The translations under genes were made by a program, and so were the position numbers. DNA of 49,383 bases from an uncultured Erysipelotrichaceae bacterium (lineage in GTDB: Bacteria > Bacillota_I > Bacilli_A > RFN20 > CAG-826), in the NCBI GenBank assembly GCA_902796125.1, contig CADBNT010000017.1:1-49383 (forward strand), given 5' to 3'. Below the pieces are notes generated by a model. The model made no database searches and had not been told where the DNA came from. It worked only from the letters and a program-made list of their open reading frames with translations. The stretch's first letter is position 1. Each line of letters starts with the position of its first letter. Positions 1 to 8,551 of this stretch are shown here, piece after piece.

Positions 1-1
1 T

Positions 2-370
2 CGTGCTGCTGGTACAAGCGCACAAGTCCTTGGCCAAGAAGGAAAGCACGTCATCTTACGTCTCGCCTCAGGTGAAGTTAGAAAAGTCTTAAATACTTGC
101 CGTGCCACAATCGGTGTCGTCGGCAATGAAGACTACATCCTTGTTAACAAGGGTAAAGCTGGTAAGACACGTTGGTTAGGCGTACGCCCAACTGTTCGTG
201 GATCAGTTATGAACCCGAACGATCACCCACACGGTGGTGGTGAAGGTAAGTGTCCAGTCGGACGTGATGCACCAAGAACCCCATGGGGTAAACGTGCTCT
301 CGGTGTTAAGACTAGACGCATCAAAAAGGCTTCTTCTAAATTAATTATTAGAAGAATCAATGACAAATAA
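2..370 (+). CDS. rplB: 50S ribosomal protein L2, C-terminal part
   Basis: The reading frame is open from base 2 and ends at TAA 368-370, giving the last 122 residues of L2; the 5' part lies outside the window. The end shows the conserved L2 signature [19 protein letters not shown], which includes the histidine region of domain II associated with the peptidyl transferase centre, followed by the basic tail ending RRINDK. L2 binds 23S rRNA and helps join the subunits. It is followed at once by rpsS, as in the S10 operon of nearly all bacteria, so rpsJ-rplC-rplD-rplW probably lie upstream of the window. Confidence 0.97.
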   Translation, partial: RAAGTSAQVLGQEGKHVILRLASGEVRKVLNTCRATIGVVGNEDYILVNKGKAGKTRWLGVRPTVRGSVMNPNDHPHGGGEGKCPVGRDAPRTPWGKRALGVKTRRIKKASSKLIIRRINDK

Positions 371-389
371 TGAAAGGAGAAAATGAATT

Positions 390-683
390 ATGTCACGTAG
401 TATCAAAAAAGGTCCATTCTGTGATGCATACCTTCTTAAGAAGGTCGACGCTTTAAACGCCGCTAACAAAAAAGAAGTCATCAAGACCTGGTCACGTCGT
501 TCAACCATTTTCCCTTCATTTGTTGAACACACATTTGCTGTCTATAACGGACGCGAACACATTACTGTGTATGTCACTGAAGATATGGTTGGCCATAAGT
601 TAGGCGAATTCGCCCCAACTAGAACCTTCAAAGGTCACCACGGTAACAATGCTGAAGATAAGGCAGCAGCCGCTAATAAGTAG
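390..683 (+). CDS. rpsS: 30S ribosomal protein S19
   Basis: This 97-residue protein starts [19 protein letters not shown] and contains the core [16 protein letters not shown], typical of S19, which sits in the 30S head with S13. The family is usually about 92 residues, so the length is normal with a slightly Ala-rich end. An AAAGGAGA ribosome binding site lies about 10 bases before the ATG. It lies between rplB and rplV in the standard S10 order. Confidence 0.98.
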   Translation: MSRSIKKGPFCDAYLLKKVDALNAANKKEVIKTWSRRSTIFPSFVEHTFAVYNGREHITVYVTEDMVGHKLGEFAPTRTFKGHHGNNAEDKAAAANK

Positions 684-694
684 GAGGTCTAGAT

Positions 695-1234
695 ATGGCA
701 GAAGAAAAGAAAACCGCCACTAAGGCTCCAGCTAAGAAAGCAGCTCCTAAGAAAGCACCTGCTAAAGCACCTGCAAAGAAGGAAGCTCCAAAAGCTGAAG
801 AAGTAAAAGTGGAAGAAGTTAAACCAGTCGAAGAAAAACCTGCTAAGGCCAAAAAGGAAAAGAAACCTGCAAAGGTTGAAGAACCAAAGAAGCCAGCAGT
901 CACCTCCGCTCGTGCTATCGCTTATGACGTTCGCGTCACTCCACGTAAGGCACGCCTCGTAATTGATTTAATTAGAGGATTAGGCGTTAACGAAGCACTT
1001 GGCTTACTCTCAAACGTAAACAAAGCTGCTTCACCAATTGTTGCAAAGGTTATCAAATCCGCAGCAAGCAACGCCATCAATAACTTCGGTATGAATGAAG
1101 AAAATCTCTACATTGCCGAAGCATACGCAAATGATGGTCTTAAAATGAAACGTTTCCTTCCAAGAGCGAAGGGTAGCGCTTCAGGACTCGTCAAACGCAC
1201 AAGCCACATCACAGTTGTGGTTAAAGAAAGATAA
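695..1234 (+). CDS. rplV: 50S ribosomal protein L22 with long Ala/Lys/Glu N-terminal tail
   Basis: Residues from about 70 to 179 are an ordinary L22 core (RAIAYDVRVTPRKARLVIDL near the start, and a C-terminal KRTSHITVVVKER strand), so the core has the usual length of about 110. Residues 1-69 are an added low-complexity tail built from KKAP, AKK and EEVKVEEVK units. The ATG at 695 follows a GGAGG site and there is no better start at the core, so the tail is probably translated. L22 lines the peptide exit tunnel and its globular part faces the ribosome surface, so a surface extension is tolerable. Similar tails occur on S17, L5 and S5 in this operon. The tail function is unknown. Confidence 0.96.
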   Translation: MAEEKKTATKAPAKKAAPKKAPAKAPAKKEAPKAEEVKVEEVKPVEEKPAKAKKEKKPAKVEEPKKPAVTSARAIAYDVRVTPRKARLVIDLIRGLGVNEALGLLSNVNKAASPIVAKVIKSAASNAINNFGMNEENLYIAEAYANDGLKMKRFLPRAKGSASGLVKRTSHITVVVKER

Positions 1235-1248
1235 GGAGGAATTAGTCA

Positions 1249-1929
1249 ATGGGTCAAAAAGTTAGTCCAGTTGGTATGCGTGTTGGCATCAACCGCGATT
1301 GGCATTCTCGCTGGTTCGCAAGTGATAAAGATTACGCAAAATTCCTTCACGAAGATATTAAAGTTCGTAAATATCTCACCAAAAACTTAAAAGACGCTCT
1401 TCTTTCCCACGTTGAGATTGAAAGAAGCGCTAGAACCGACAAAGGACCAGATGTAACAGTTCAAATCTTCGTTGCTCGTCCAGGTGTCGTTATCGGACAA
1501 GACGGTGCCAACATCAATCGTCTTAAAAAAGAAGTTGGCAAAATGCTCAAGGGTTCCAATGTGAGGCTTGATGTCGTCGAAGTCAAACAACCTGACTTAG
1601 ATGCTCAACTCGTCGCTCAATGGATCGCTACCGAGCTTGAAAATCGTGCGTCATTTAGAACCGCACAAAAGAAAGCTATTCAACGTGTTCGTAAAGCCGG
1701 TGCTAAAGGCTGCCGTACCTTAATCTCTGGTAGATTAGGCGGTGCTGATATCGCTAGAAGCGAAGGTTATAAGGAAGGTATCGTCCCACTTACAACTCTC
1801 CGCAGCAACATCGACTTTGCTATCGCAGAAGCAGTCACTCCTTATGGCCGTTTAGGTGTTAAGGTTTGGATCTGTAAAGGCGACGTTGACGTCGAAGAAA
1901 AAGACGAAGCTCCAAAAGGAGGAAGATAA
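1249..1929 (+). CDS. rpsC: 30S ribosomal protein S3
   Basis: The 226-residue protein begins [18 protein letters not shown] and has the KH domain with the [18 protein letters not shown] stretch at about residues 80-97. The C-terminal S3 domain follows ([19 protein letters not shown]). The length matches the family (about 220). It forms the mRNA entry side of the 30S head. AAGGAGG precedes the ATG, and rplP begins one base after the stop codon. Confidence 0.98.
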   Translation: MGQKVSPVGMRVGINRDWHSRWFASDKDYAKFLHEDIKVRKYLTKNLKDALLSHVEIERSARTDKGPDVTVQIFVARPGVVIGQDGANINRLKKEVGKMLKGSNVRLDVVEVKQPDLDAQLVAQWIATELENRASFRTAQKKAIQRVRKAGAKGCRTLISGRLGGADIARSEGYKEGIVPLTTLRSNIDFAIAEAVTPYGRLGVKVWICKGDVDVEEKDEAPKGGR

Positions 1930-1930
1930 T

Positions 1931-2347
1931 ATGCTTCAACCAAAAAGAGTTAAATATCGTCGTCCACACGGTATCAAATACGAAGGCCTTTCTAAAGGTG
2001 GAAACGAAGTTTCCTTCGGTGAATTCGGTCTTCAAGCTGTGACAGGCGCATGGATCACTGATCGTCAAATCGAAAGTGCTCGTATCGTCTTATCACGTTA
2101 TACCAAGAAAGAAGGTAAGGTTTATATCCGTATCTTCCCACATCTTGCCAAAACCAAAAAACCTGCTGAGGTTCGTATGGGTTCTGGTAAAGGTAATCCA
2201 GAAAACTGGGTTGCAGTTGTTAAAACAAACCGCGTCATGTTTGAAATGGGTGGTGTCCCAGAGGATGTTGCTCGTGAAGCACTCCGCTTAGCTGCCTATA
2301 AGCTTCCATGCCGCTGCAGAGTAATCGCCAAAAAGGAGGGTAAGTAA
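1931..2347 (+). CDS. rplP: 50S ribosomal protein L16
   Basis: The start was set at ATG 1931 ([14 protein letters not shown]), which is the universal L16 N-terminus and has AAAAGGAGG just upstream inside the end of rpsC. The frame is open further upstream, but that extension would lie within rpsC and lacks L16 similarity. The protein is 138 residues, as expected, and contains [15 protein letters not shown] and [14 protein letters not shown]. It binds near the A site of the large subunit. Its stop codon touches the GTG start of rpmC. Confidence 0.97.
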   Translation: MLQPKRVKYRRPHGIKYEGLSKGGNEVSFGEFGLQAVTGAWITDRQIESARIVLSRYTKKEGKVYIRIFPHLAKTKKPAEVRMGSGKGNPENWVAVVKTNRVMFEMGGVPEDVAREALRLAAYKLPCRCRVIAKKEGK

Positions 2348-2545
2348 GTGAAAGTTAAAGAATTTCGTGAATTAAGTAACGAAGAATTAAACGCAAAAGT
2401 TTACTCCCTCAAAGAGGAATTATTCAATCTCCGCCGTAAAAAAGCCGTTGGCCAATTAGAACACGGTGAAGAAGTTAGAAGAGTTCGTAAAGATATCGCT
2501 CGCGCATACTTAGTATTACGTGAACGTGAACTCGGCATTAAATAA
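2348..2545 (+). CDS. rpmC: 50S ribosomal protein L29
   Basis: This 65-residue helical protein ([20 protein letters not shown], with the [14 protein letters not shown] helix turn) is L29, next to the tunnel exit. It starts with GTG directly after the rplP stop codon. The AAGGAGGG site lies within the end of rplP, so the two genes are probably translationally coupled. It is the only gene in this ribosomal run that I start with GTG. Confidence 0.96.
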   Translation: MKVKEFRELSNEELNAKVYSLKEELFNLRRKKAVGQLEHGEEVRRVRKDIARAYLVLRERELGIK

Positions 2546-2559
2546 GGAGGATTAGATCA

Positions 2560-3084
2560 ATGGAAAGAAATCGTAGAACATCTCTTCAAGGTGTTGTCGT
2601 CTCTAACAAGATGGATAAAACCATCGTCGTTGAAGTCGAAACTCACAAAAGACATGCTAAATATCAAAAGCGCGTGAAATATTCTAATAAATATTACGCG
2701 CACGATGAGAAAAACGAGGCCAAGGTTGGCGATACCGTCACCATTATGGCTTGTCGTCCACTCTCAGCATTAAAAAGATTTAGACTCGTCTCCGTCGATA
2801 AGAAAGCCTTAGTCGCTCTTAAAGTCGCTGAAGCAGAAGCTGCCTTAGAACTTAAAGAAGAAAGAGAAGCTGAAGAAGCAAAGGCTAAAGTCGAAGAAGT
2901 AAAAGTCGAACCAAAGGTTGAAGAAGTCAAAGTAGAAGAAGTAAAGGAAGCTCCAAAAGCCGAAAAGAAACCAGCTGCTAAGAAAGCTCCAGCCAAGAAA
3001 CCTGCCGCTTCTAAAGAAGATGCAGAAAAGAAACCAGCTGCTAAGAAGCCAGCCGCTAAGAAAGCTGCAAAGAAGGAGGAATAA
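2560..3084 (+). CDS. rpsQ: 30S ribosomal protein S17 with long charged C-terminal tail
   Basis: Residues 1-85 are a normal S17 ([20 protein letters not shown], then the OB-fold with [19 protein letters not shown]). The remaining 90 residues are an extra tail. It begins as a Glu/Ala-rich helical stretch, passes through [20 protein letters not shown] and ends in repeated KKPAAKK units. S17 usually ends near residue 85, so the protein is doubled in length. No internal stop or frameshift separates tail and core, and rplN begins 3 bases after the stop. The tail resembles those on L22 and L5. Its function is unknown. Confidence 0.95.
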   Translation: MERNRRTSLQGVVVSNKMDKTIVVEVETHKRHAKYQKRVKYSNKYYAHDEKNEAKVGDTVTIMACRPLSALKRFRLVSVDKKALVALKVAEAEAALELKEEREAEEAKAKVEEVKVEPKVEEVKVEEVKEAPKAEKKPAAKKAPAKKPAASKEDAEKKPAAKKPAAKKAAKKEE

Positions 3085-3087
3085 GCA

Positions 3088-3462
3088 ATGATCCAAACTG
3101 AAACCAATTTAGTTGTTGCCGATAACTCCGGTGCACGTTCTGTGCGTGTCTTCCGTCTTAAAGGTGGTTCAACTCGTAAATCCGTCAGCATTGGTGACAT
3201 CGTTACCTGTGCTGTCAAAGAAGCCATTCCAAATGGCCGTGTTAAAAAGAGCGATATCGTCAAAGGTATCATCGTTCGTACCAAACATGCGATCAATAGA
3301 CCAGATGGTTCTACCATCGCCTTCGATGATAACGCAGTTGTCTTAATCGACAATGAAGGCGCTCCAATCGGAACACGTGTCTTTGGTCCAGTGGCCCGTG
3401 AACTTCGTGATAAGGGTGAAGGTTATATGAAGATCGTCTCCCTTGCCGTCGAAGTCTTATAA
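3088..3462 (+). CDS. rplN: 50S ribosomal protein L14
   Basis: The 124-residue protein starts [20 protein letters not shown] and contains the L14 signature [15 protein letters not shown] and the end [13 protein letters not shown]. The length is normal (about 122). L14 lies on the interface side of the 50S subunit. The start has an AAGGAGG site located inside the end of rpsQ, as expected for tight coupling. No tail is present. Confidence 0.98.
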   Translation: MIQTETNLVVADNSGARSVRVFRLKGGSTRKSVSIGDIVTCAVKEAIPNGRVKKSDIVKGIIVRTKHAINRPDGSTIAFDDNAVVLIDNEGAPIGTRVFGPVARELRDKGEGYMKIVSLAVEVL

Positions 3463-3474
3463 GGAGGAACAGAC

Positions 3475-3783
3475 ATGAAAATTGTTAAAGGTGATAAAGT
3501 CGTTGTCATCGCCGGCGCCGACAAAGGTAAAACTGGTATTGTCCAAGCTGTTTACCCAAAAGTAAATAAAGTCGTTGTCGAAGGTGTTAACGTCCATAAA
3601 AGACATCGTAAACCAACTCAATCATCCCCAGAAGGATCGATTCAAGAAATGTATGTTCCAATCGATGCCAGCAACGTCGCTGTCGTTGATCCAAAAACTA
3701 AAAAAGCAACCCGCGTTGGCTATAAAGTAGAAAAAGGACAAAAAGTCCGCGTTAGCAAAGCCAGCGGTAGCAAACTTAACTAG
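3475..3783 (+). CDS. rplX: 50S ribosomal protein L24
   Basis: This protein of 102 residues has the KOW motif at its N-terminus ([20 protein letters not shown]) followed by [17 protein letters not shown], diagnostic of L24. L24 is an early assembly protein near the tunnel exit. AAGGAGG precedes the ATG. Length and order (rplN-rplX-rplE) are normal. Confidence 0.98.
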   Translation: MKIVKGDKVVVIAGADKGKTGIVQAVYPKVNKVVVEGVNVHKRHRKPTQSSPEGSIQEMYVPIDASNVAVVDPKTKKATRVGYKVEKGQKVRVSKASGSKLN

Positions 3784-3794
3784 GAGGAAGCAAA

Positions 3795-4538
3795 ATGGCA
3801 GAAACAAAGAAACCTGCAGCAAAGTCTGCAGCAGTCAAGAAAGCTCCAGCTGCTTCAAAACCTGTAGCGAAGAAGGCTCCAGCAAAAGCTGCACCAGCTA
3901 AAGAAGCTCCTAAAGCCGAAGCGAAAGCAGAAGTTAAAGAAGCTCCAAAAGCTGCTCCAGTAAAGAAAGTTTCTAAAGGAAACAAGAAACGCGCTGAGTC
4001 TACACGCTTACTTGATAAATACGAATCTTCTATCAAGAAAAACCTCATGGACAAATATCATTATTCATCCATCATGGAGGTTCCACATCTTGAAAAGATC
4101 GTCTTAAACATTGGTGTTGGTGAAGCAATCACAAACGCAAAACTTCTCGAAGATGCGGCCGCTGAACTTGCTCTCATCACTGGTCAACATCCAGTCATCA
4201 CCAAAGCTAAGAAGTCAATTGCTAACTACAAACTCCGTGAAGGACAAGCTATTGGCTGTAAAGTCACTTTGCGTGGTGTAAGAATGTATGAATTCTTAGA
4301 CAAACTCGTTTCTATCGCACTCCCACGCGTTAGAGACTTCCGTGGTGTAAGTAAGAACTCCTTTGATGGTCATGGTAACTACACTCTTGGCGTCAAAGAA
4401 CAACTTATCTTCCCAGAAATTGACTATGATAAGGTCAACAAGATTAGAGGTATGGATATCGTCATTGTTACCACAGCGAGAACTGACGATGAAGCTTATA
4501 GCTTATTAGCTGAGCTTGGCATGCCTTTCCATAAATAA
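3795..4538 (+). CDS. rplE: 50S ribosomal protein L5 with Ala/Lys-rich N-terminal tail
   Basis: The L5 core runs from about residue 71 ([18 protein letters not shown], then [16 protein letters not shown] and [16 protein letters not shown]) to the end at 247, which is a normal core of about 177 residues. Residues 1-70 are an added tail of KKPAAK, KKAPAK and EAPKAE units. The AGGAGG site before ATG 3795 is strong, and no similar site precedes the core, so the tail is probably made. L5 contacts 5S rRNA in the central protuberance; a tail there would face solvent. Confidence 0.96.
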   Translation: MAETKKPAAKSAAVKKAPAASKPVAKKAPAKAAPAKEAPKAEAKAEVKEAPKAAPVKKVSKGNKKRAESTRLLDKYESSIKKNLMDKYHYSSIMEVPHLEKIVLNIGVGEAITNAKLLEDAAAELALITGQHPVITKAKKSIANYKLREGQAIGCKVTLRGVRMYEFLDKLVSIALPRVRDFRGVSKNSFDGHGNYTLGVKEQLIFPEIDYDKVNKIRGMDIVIVTTARTDDEAYSLLAELGMPFHK

Positions 4539-4550
4539 GGAGGACAAACA

Positions 4551-4736
4551 ATGGCTAAAACTAGTATGAAGGTCAAATGTGCAAGACCTAAAAAGTTCAA
4601 AGTTCGTGAATATACTCGTTGTGAACGTTGTGGACGTCCTCACGCTGTTTATTCAAAATTCCATCTTTGCCGTGTCTGTATCCGTGAACTCGCATATAAA
4701 GGCGAGATCCCAGGCATGAAGAAAGCAAGCTGGTAA
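4551..4736 (+). CDS. rpsZ: 30S ribosomal protein S14, zinc-binding type
   Basis: The 61-residue length and the four cysteines at C24, C27, C40 and C43 (CERCG, then CRVC) identify the short zinc-binding S14 type. This is the main S14 form in Gram-positive bacteria, in contrast to the longer zinc-free paralogue induced under zinc limitation. It has AAGGAGG upstream and sits between rplE and rpsH as usual. Confidence 0.97.
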   Translation: MAKTSMKVKCARPKKFKVREYTRCERCGRPHAVYSKFHLCRVCIRELAYKGEIPGMKKASW

Positions 4737-4756
4737 TAAAAGGAGGAAAAGTAATT

Positions 4757-5149
4757 ATGATGACAGATCCAATTGCCGATATGCTCACCAGGATTCGTAA
4801 TGCGAACCAACTTCGCTATGCCTCCGTCAGCATGCCATCGAGCAAAATGAAAGTCGAAATCGCTAAGATTCTTCTCGAAGAAGGATTCATTAATGATTTC
4901 AAAGTTGAAGGCGATGTTAAAAAAGAACTTACCATCTCCCTCAAATATGGTCCAAATGGTCAAAGAGTCATTTCCGGACTTAAGAAAATTTCCAAACCAG
5001 GTCTCCGTGTCAACGCGAAAGCTGACAAGCTTCCACGTGTCTTAAGAGGCTTAGGTATTGCAATTATCTCAACTAGCAAAGGAGTCGTAAGTGACAAAAC
5101 TGCTCGCACCTTAGGTGTCGGTGGTGAAGTACTCGCTTACGTGTGGTAA
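4757..5149 (+). CDS. rpsH: 30S ribosomal protein S8
   Basis: The 130-residue protein starts [18 protein letters not shown] and ends in the conserved [26 protein letters not shown] part (end residues ~105-130). S8 binds the central domain of 16S rRNA and in E. coli represses the spc operon. Two ATG codons stand in tandem at 4757 and 4760; either could start, and AAAGGAGG lies 12-15 bases upstream. The first was kept because other S8 proteins also have an extra residue before the MTDPIADML block. Confidence 0.97.
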   Translation: MMTDPIADMLTRIRNANQLRYASVSMPSSKMKVEIAKILLEEGFINDFKVEGDVKKELTISLKYGPNGQRVISGLKKISKPGLRVNAKADKLPRVLRGLGIAIISTSKGVVSDKTARTLGVGGEVLAYVW

Positions 5150-5154
5150 TTATT

Positions 5155-5703
5155 ATGTCTAGAATAGGTTTAAAAGTTATCAAAATCCCAGCTGGTGTCA
5201 CAGTCGACGTTAATAACGGCGTCGCACTCGTCAAAGGACCAAAAGGTTCTTTAGAAGTCAAAGTTCCAAGCGTCATTTCCGTTAAGATTGAAGGCGATGA
5301 AATCCGTTGCTCAAGAGCAAATGAAGAAAAGCACACCAAACAACTTCACGGCACAACACGCGCTAACCTCAATGATGCCATCGTTGGTGTCACTTCTGGT
5401 TTCAAAAAGGAACTCGTTATCGTCGGTATCGGTTATCGTGCTCAAATGAGAGGGGACGCCATCGTCATGAACGTTGGCTACAGCCACGAAATCGTTATCA
5501 AACCAGAACCAACTGTTAAGATTTCTTGCCCATCTGCTACAGAAGTAGTGGTTGAAGGCTTATCTAAACAAGCGGTTGGTCAAACTGCTGCCTTAATTCG
5601 TGGAACACGTGAACCAGAACCATATAATGGCAAAGGTGTCATGTACAAAGGCGAACACATCATCCGTAAAGAAGGCAAACGTGCTGCTTCTGGTGGTAAG
5701 TAA
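5155..5703 (+). CDS. rplF: 50S ribosomal protein L6
   Basis: ATG 5155 gives MSRIGLKVIKIPAGV, the usual L6 start, and a 182-residue protein with the two L6 repeats and the C-terminal GKGVMYKGEHIIRKEGKR. The frame opens earlier at GTG 5143 inside rpsH, but that adds only VII residues not seen in the family. No good Shine-Dalgarno sequence lies before ATG 5155, which begins only 5 bases after the rpsH stop. Translation is therefore probably coupled to rpsH; this is the weakest ribosome binding site in the operon. Confidence 0.95.
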   Translation: MSRIGLKVIKIPAGVTVDVNNGVALVKGPKGSLEVKVPSVISVKIEGDEIRCSRANEEKHTKQLHGTTRANLNDAIVGVTSGFKKELVIVGIGYRAQMRGDAIVMNVGYSHEIVIKPEPTVKISCPSATEVVVEGLSKQAVGQTAALIRGTREPEPYNGKGVMYKGEHIIRKEGKRAASGGK

Positions 5704-5720
5704 TTTAAGGAGATTTATTT

Positions 5721-6077
5721 ATGATTAAAAAAGAATCCAAAAATGTCGCTCGTGAAAGAAAACACGCTCGTGTAAGAGCCAAAGTTCACGGCACCAAAGA
5801 ATGCCCACGTTTATGTGTCTATCGTTCCAATAAGCACATTGAAGCTCAAATCATTGATGATGCAAAAGGCGTGACACTTGCTCACGCATCAAGCGTTGCC
5901 CTCAAGCTTGAAAATGGTAGCAACATTGCTGCCGCTAGCAAAGTTGGCGAAGAAATCGCTAAGATTGCTGCAACAAAGAAGATTAAAAATGTCGTCTTCG
6001 ATCGTGGTGGATATCTCTATCACGGCCGTGTCGCTGCATTAGCAGATGCTGCCCGTAAAGGCGGACTTAAGTTCTAA
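5721..6077 (+). CDS. rplR: 50S ribosomal protein L18
   Basis: The 118-residue protein contains the L18 hallmarks [20 protein letters not shown] and [20 protein letters not shown] and ends GGLKF. It binds 5S rRNA together with L5. Length is normal. TAAGGAGA precedes the ATG. It is followed by rpsE with 13 bases between. Confidence 0.97.
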   Translation: MIKKESKNVARERKHARVRAKVHGTKECPRLCVYRSNKHIEAQIIDDAKGVTLAHASSVALKLENGSNIAAASKVGEEIAKIAATKKIKNVVFDRGGYLYHGRVAALADAARKGGLKF

Positions 6078-6090
6078 GGAGGAAATAACA

Positions 6091-6732
6091 ATGGAAGAAG
6101 AAAATAAAGTTGTTGCTGAAGCACCAGTTGCAGAAGCAAAAGAAGCTGCTCCTGAAGTTGCTCCTAAAGAAGATCGTCCAAATCGTCCAGCAGGTAATAG
6201 ACCTCATGGTAAAGATGGTCGCCCACATGGTGATCGTCATGATCGTAGACGTCCAAGAGAAGAAGTTAAAGAATACGAAGAAGTCGTCGTCGACATCAAC
6301 CGTATTTCCAAAACTGTTAAAGGCGGACGTAGAATGCGTTTCTCAGCCTTAGTTGTCATCGGAAATAAGAAAGGCAAATTCGGTTTTGGTACCGGAAAAG
6401 CTGCTGAAGTCCCAGATGCAATTAAGAAAGCTCTTGAAGCTGCTAAACGTAATACCTACAACCTCAATATCGTTAAAGGCGGAACTATCGCCCACGAAAT
6501 CATCGGTAAGTTCGGTGCTTGTGAAGTATTCCTTAAACCAGCACCTGAAGGTACTGGTATTATTGCTGGTGGTCCAGTTCGTGCTATTCTTGAATTAGCA
6601 GGTATTCGTAACGTTACATCTAAAGTTTATGGTTCACGCGCTCCAATCAACATTATCCGCGCAACCACAAACGGTATTACTAACTTAAAATCATATTCAC
6701 AAGTCCAAGCACTTCGTGCCAAGGCTGAATAA
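6091..6732 (+). CDS. rpsE: 30S ribosomal protein S5 with acidic then His/Arg/Pro-rich N-terminal tail
   Basis: The start is placed at ATG 6091 after TAAGGAGG, giving 213 residues. A longer open frame upstream lies inside rplR and is not credible. The S5 core starts at about residue 62 ([20 protein letters not shown]) and shows [20 protein letters not shown] and the C-terminal [19 protein letters not shown]. Residues 1-60 are extra: first Glu/Ala-rich, then a polar stretch with repeated [21 protein letters not shown]5 acts in decoding accuracy and lies at the mRNA entry site. The tail differs in composition from those of L22, S17 and L5 but shares the EAK/EAP beginning. Confidence 0.95.
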   Translation: MEEENKVVAEAPVAEAKEAAPEVAPKEDRPNRPAGNRPHGKDGRPHGDRHDRRRPREEVKEYEEVVVDINRISKTVKGGRRMRFSALVVIGNKKGKFGFGTGKAAEVPDAIKKALEAAKRNTYNLNIVKGGTIAHEIIGKFGACEVFLKPAPEGTGIIAGGPVRAILELAGIRNVTSKVYGSRAPINIIRATTNGITNLKSYSQVQALRAKAE

Positions 6733-6746
6733 TAGGAGGTATTAAG

Positions 6747-7187
6747 ATGAAACTTAATGAACTAAAGAATGCTGAAGGCGCAAAGACCAAAGCCTACCGT
6801 AAGGGTAGAGGTATGGGTTCTGGTAACGGTAAGAATGCCGGTACTGGTAACAAAGGCCAAAAATCCCGTTCAGGCGGTCTTAAAGCTCCTGGATTTGAAG
6901 GTGGTCAAACTCCTTTATATCGTCGTTTACCAAAATTTGGTTTTACAAACGGCTCCCGTAAGGAATACGCAATTGTTAACATTTCTAGCTTAAACGGCTT
7001 CAAAGAAGGAACAGTTGTTAACCCAGCTTTATTAAAAGAATGTGGTTTAGTAAAGAAAGAATTTGATGGTGTTAAAGTTTTAGGTAACGGTGAACTTAAG
7101 GTTAAATTAACCGTTCAAGCTCACAAGTTCTCTAAGAAAGCTAAAGAAGCCATTGAAGCTCTCGGCGGTAAAGCTGAGGAGATCTAA
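6747..7187 (+). CDS. rplO: 50S ribosomal protein L15
   Basis: This 146-residue protein starts [20 protein letters not shown], has the glycine-rich [20 protein letters not shown] stretch and the [18 protein letters not shown] block, all typical of L15. It follows rpsE after 14 bases. In most bacteria rpmD (L30) would lie between the two, and here there is no room for it. AGGAGG precedes the start codon. Confidence 0.97.
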   Translation: MKLNELKNAEGAKTKAYRKGRGMGSGNGKNAGTGNKGQKSRSGGLKAPGFEGGQTPLYRRLPKFGFTNGSRKEYAIVNISSLNGFKEGTVVNPALLKECGLVKKEFDGVKVLGNGELKVKLTVQAHKFSKKAKEAIEALGGKAEEI

Positions 7188-7189
7188 TT

Positions 7190-8545
7190 ATGAAGAAAAT
7201 CGCCTCTATCTTCAAAAATAAGGAAATCGTTGGTCGTATCTTCTTTACGATCATGATTCTCTTTGTCATCCGCATTGGTGCGGCGATCACCGTTCCAGGA
7301 GTTACTCCATCCGGACAACTCTCAGAAGCTTTAAATTCAGCTAATGCGGTCGCACTCATGGACCTCTTAGGTGGTGGAGCATTATCTAATTTCTCCATCT
7401 TCGCCTTAGGTGTCTCGCCATATATTACAGCCCAAATTATCATCCAACTTTTACAAAAGGATGTTCTTCCAGCTTTGACCGAACTTTCTAAGCAAGGTCA
7501 ATATGGTCGTAAGAAAACTGAGATGGCTACTCGTTATCTCACCCTCTTACTTGGTGCTGTTCAAGCATATGGTATTATCAAAACAATGGAAAATAGTGAT
7601 TATATCACTATCAACATGGAACTCAATTTCTGGAGCTACGCATATATTGTCACCATCCTCTTAGCAGGTGCTATGACAGTTATGTGGCTCGGTGACCAAA
7701 TCACTGAAAAAGGTCTCGGAAATGGTATTTCCATGGTCATCTTTGCTGGTATTGTTAGAAGTCTTCCACTTCAAATTAGTGGTGCCTTCAACATGTGGAT
7801 TGGTACAACATATAAAGAATCGACTGAACTTATTAAAGGTTCATTCCAATTCGCTTTATATATCCTTGCCTTCGTCCTCATCCTTGCCTTCGTTGTCTTC
7901 ATCGAACTAGCGAAGCGAAAAATACCAGTTCAACACTCCGGAAAAAGTGGTGGTCAAACCTCCTCGATGTCCAAAGCAAGTTTCCTTCCTATTAAGGTAA
8001 ACTCTGCTGGAGTTATTCCAGTCATCTTTGCTTCATCGATCATGGCCGCTCCTACAGTCATTGCCTCATTTATTTCTACAGGTGATGGCACACCTCCGTG
8101 GTTAAAGATCTTCTCATACAGTGAAATGTATGAAATGCCAGGTGGCTGGAAGATGCCTTGGGGATTACTTATCTATGTAACTCTCATTATCTTATTCACA
8201 TTCTTCTATGCTTCACTTCAAATTTCTCCAGAAACCCTCGCGGAAAACTTCCGCAAGAACGGTTCATATATTCCAGGCATTAGACCAGGTAATGAAACTG
8301 AACGTTACGTGAAAAAAGTGGTTAACCGTGTTACCTGTATTGGTGCAGCAGCCTTAACATTTATTGCTGCATTACCAGTCGTCTTAACCTTAAGTGGCAT
8401 CTTTGGAAGCAATTCCTCTCTTGCCATTGGTGGTACAGGCTTAATCATCGCCGTCGGTGTTTCTATCGAAGTTTCTAATCAAATTGATGGCTTATTAGCT
8501 GGTAAATCATTCGATGAAGTCCAAGCTACAGCCGGAAGGGAATAA
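7190..8545 (+). CDS. secY: Preprotein translocase subunit SecY
   Basis: The 451-residue membrane protein has the ten-helix SecY pattern, beginning with a first hydrophobic segment at about residues 17-35 (IFFTIMILFVIRIGAAITVP). The SecY block ALGVSPYITAQIIIQLL and the loop GIRPGNETERYVKKVVNRVT are present. It forms the protein-conducting channel of the cytoplasmic membrane with SecE and SecG, driven by SecA or ribosomes. A GGAG site lies in the end of rplO and only 2 bases separate the genes. Length is normal. Confidence 0.97.
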   Translation: MKKIASIFKNKEIVGRIFFTIMILFVIRIGAAITVPGVTPSGQLSEALNSANAVALMDLLGGGALSNFSIFALGVSPYITAQIIIQLLQKDVLPALTELSKQGQYGRKKTEMATRYLTLLLGAVQAYGIIKTMENSDYITINMELNFWSYAYIVTILLAGAMTVMWLGDQITEKGLGNGISMVIFAGIVRSLPLQISGAFNMWIGTTYKESTELIKGSFQFALYILAFVLILAFVVFIELAKRKIPVQHSGKSGGQTSSMSKASFLPIKVNSAGVIPVIFASSIMAAPTVIASFISTGDGTPPWLKIFSYSEMYEMPGGWKMPWGLLIYVTLIILFTFFYASLQISPETLAENFRKNGSYIPGIRPGNETERYVKKVVNRVTCIGAAALTFIAALPVVLTLSGIFGSNSSLAIGGTGLIIAVGVSIEVSNQIDGLLAGKSFDEVQATAGRE

Positions 8546-8551
8546 TTAACA

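Noticed and set aside
673-903. Minus-strand frames across the rplV and rplE tails (673-903 and 3776-4054)
   Set aside because: Low-complexity reading of AAG/GCT repeats on the opposite strand only; composition explains the lack of stops.
1856-1930. Upstream extensions of rplP, rpsE (6046) and the 990-residue gene (27937)
   Set aside because: The extra codons overlap the preceding genes, have no family similarity, and better ATG starts with good ribosome binding sites follow at 1931, 6091 and 27955.
2694-3353. 219-residue open frame on the minus strand across the rpsQ tail and rplN
   Set aside because: It is the antisense of the Lys/Ala/Glu-rich tail and gives a Ser/Ala/Phe-rich low-complexity protein. 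It has no ribosome binding site and both plus-strand genes are certain.
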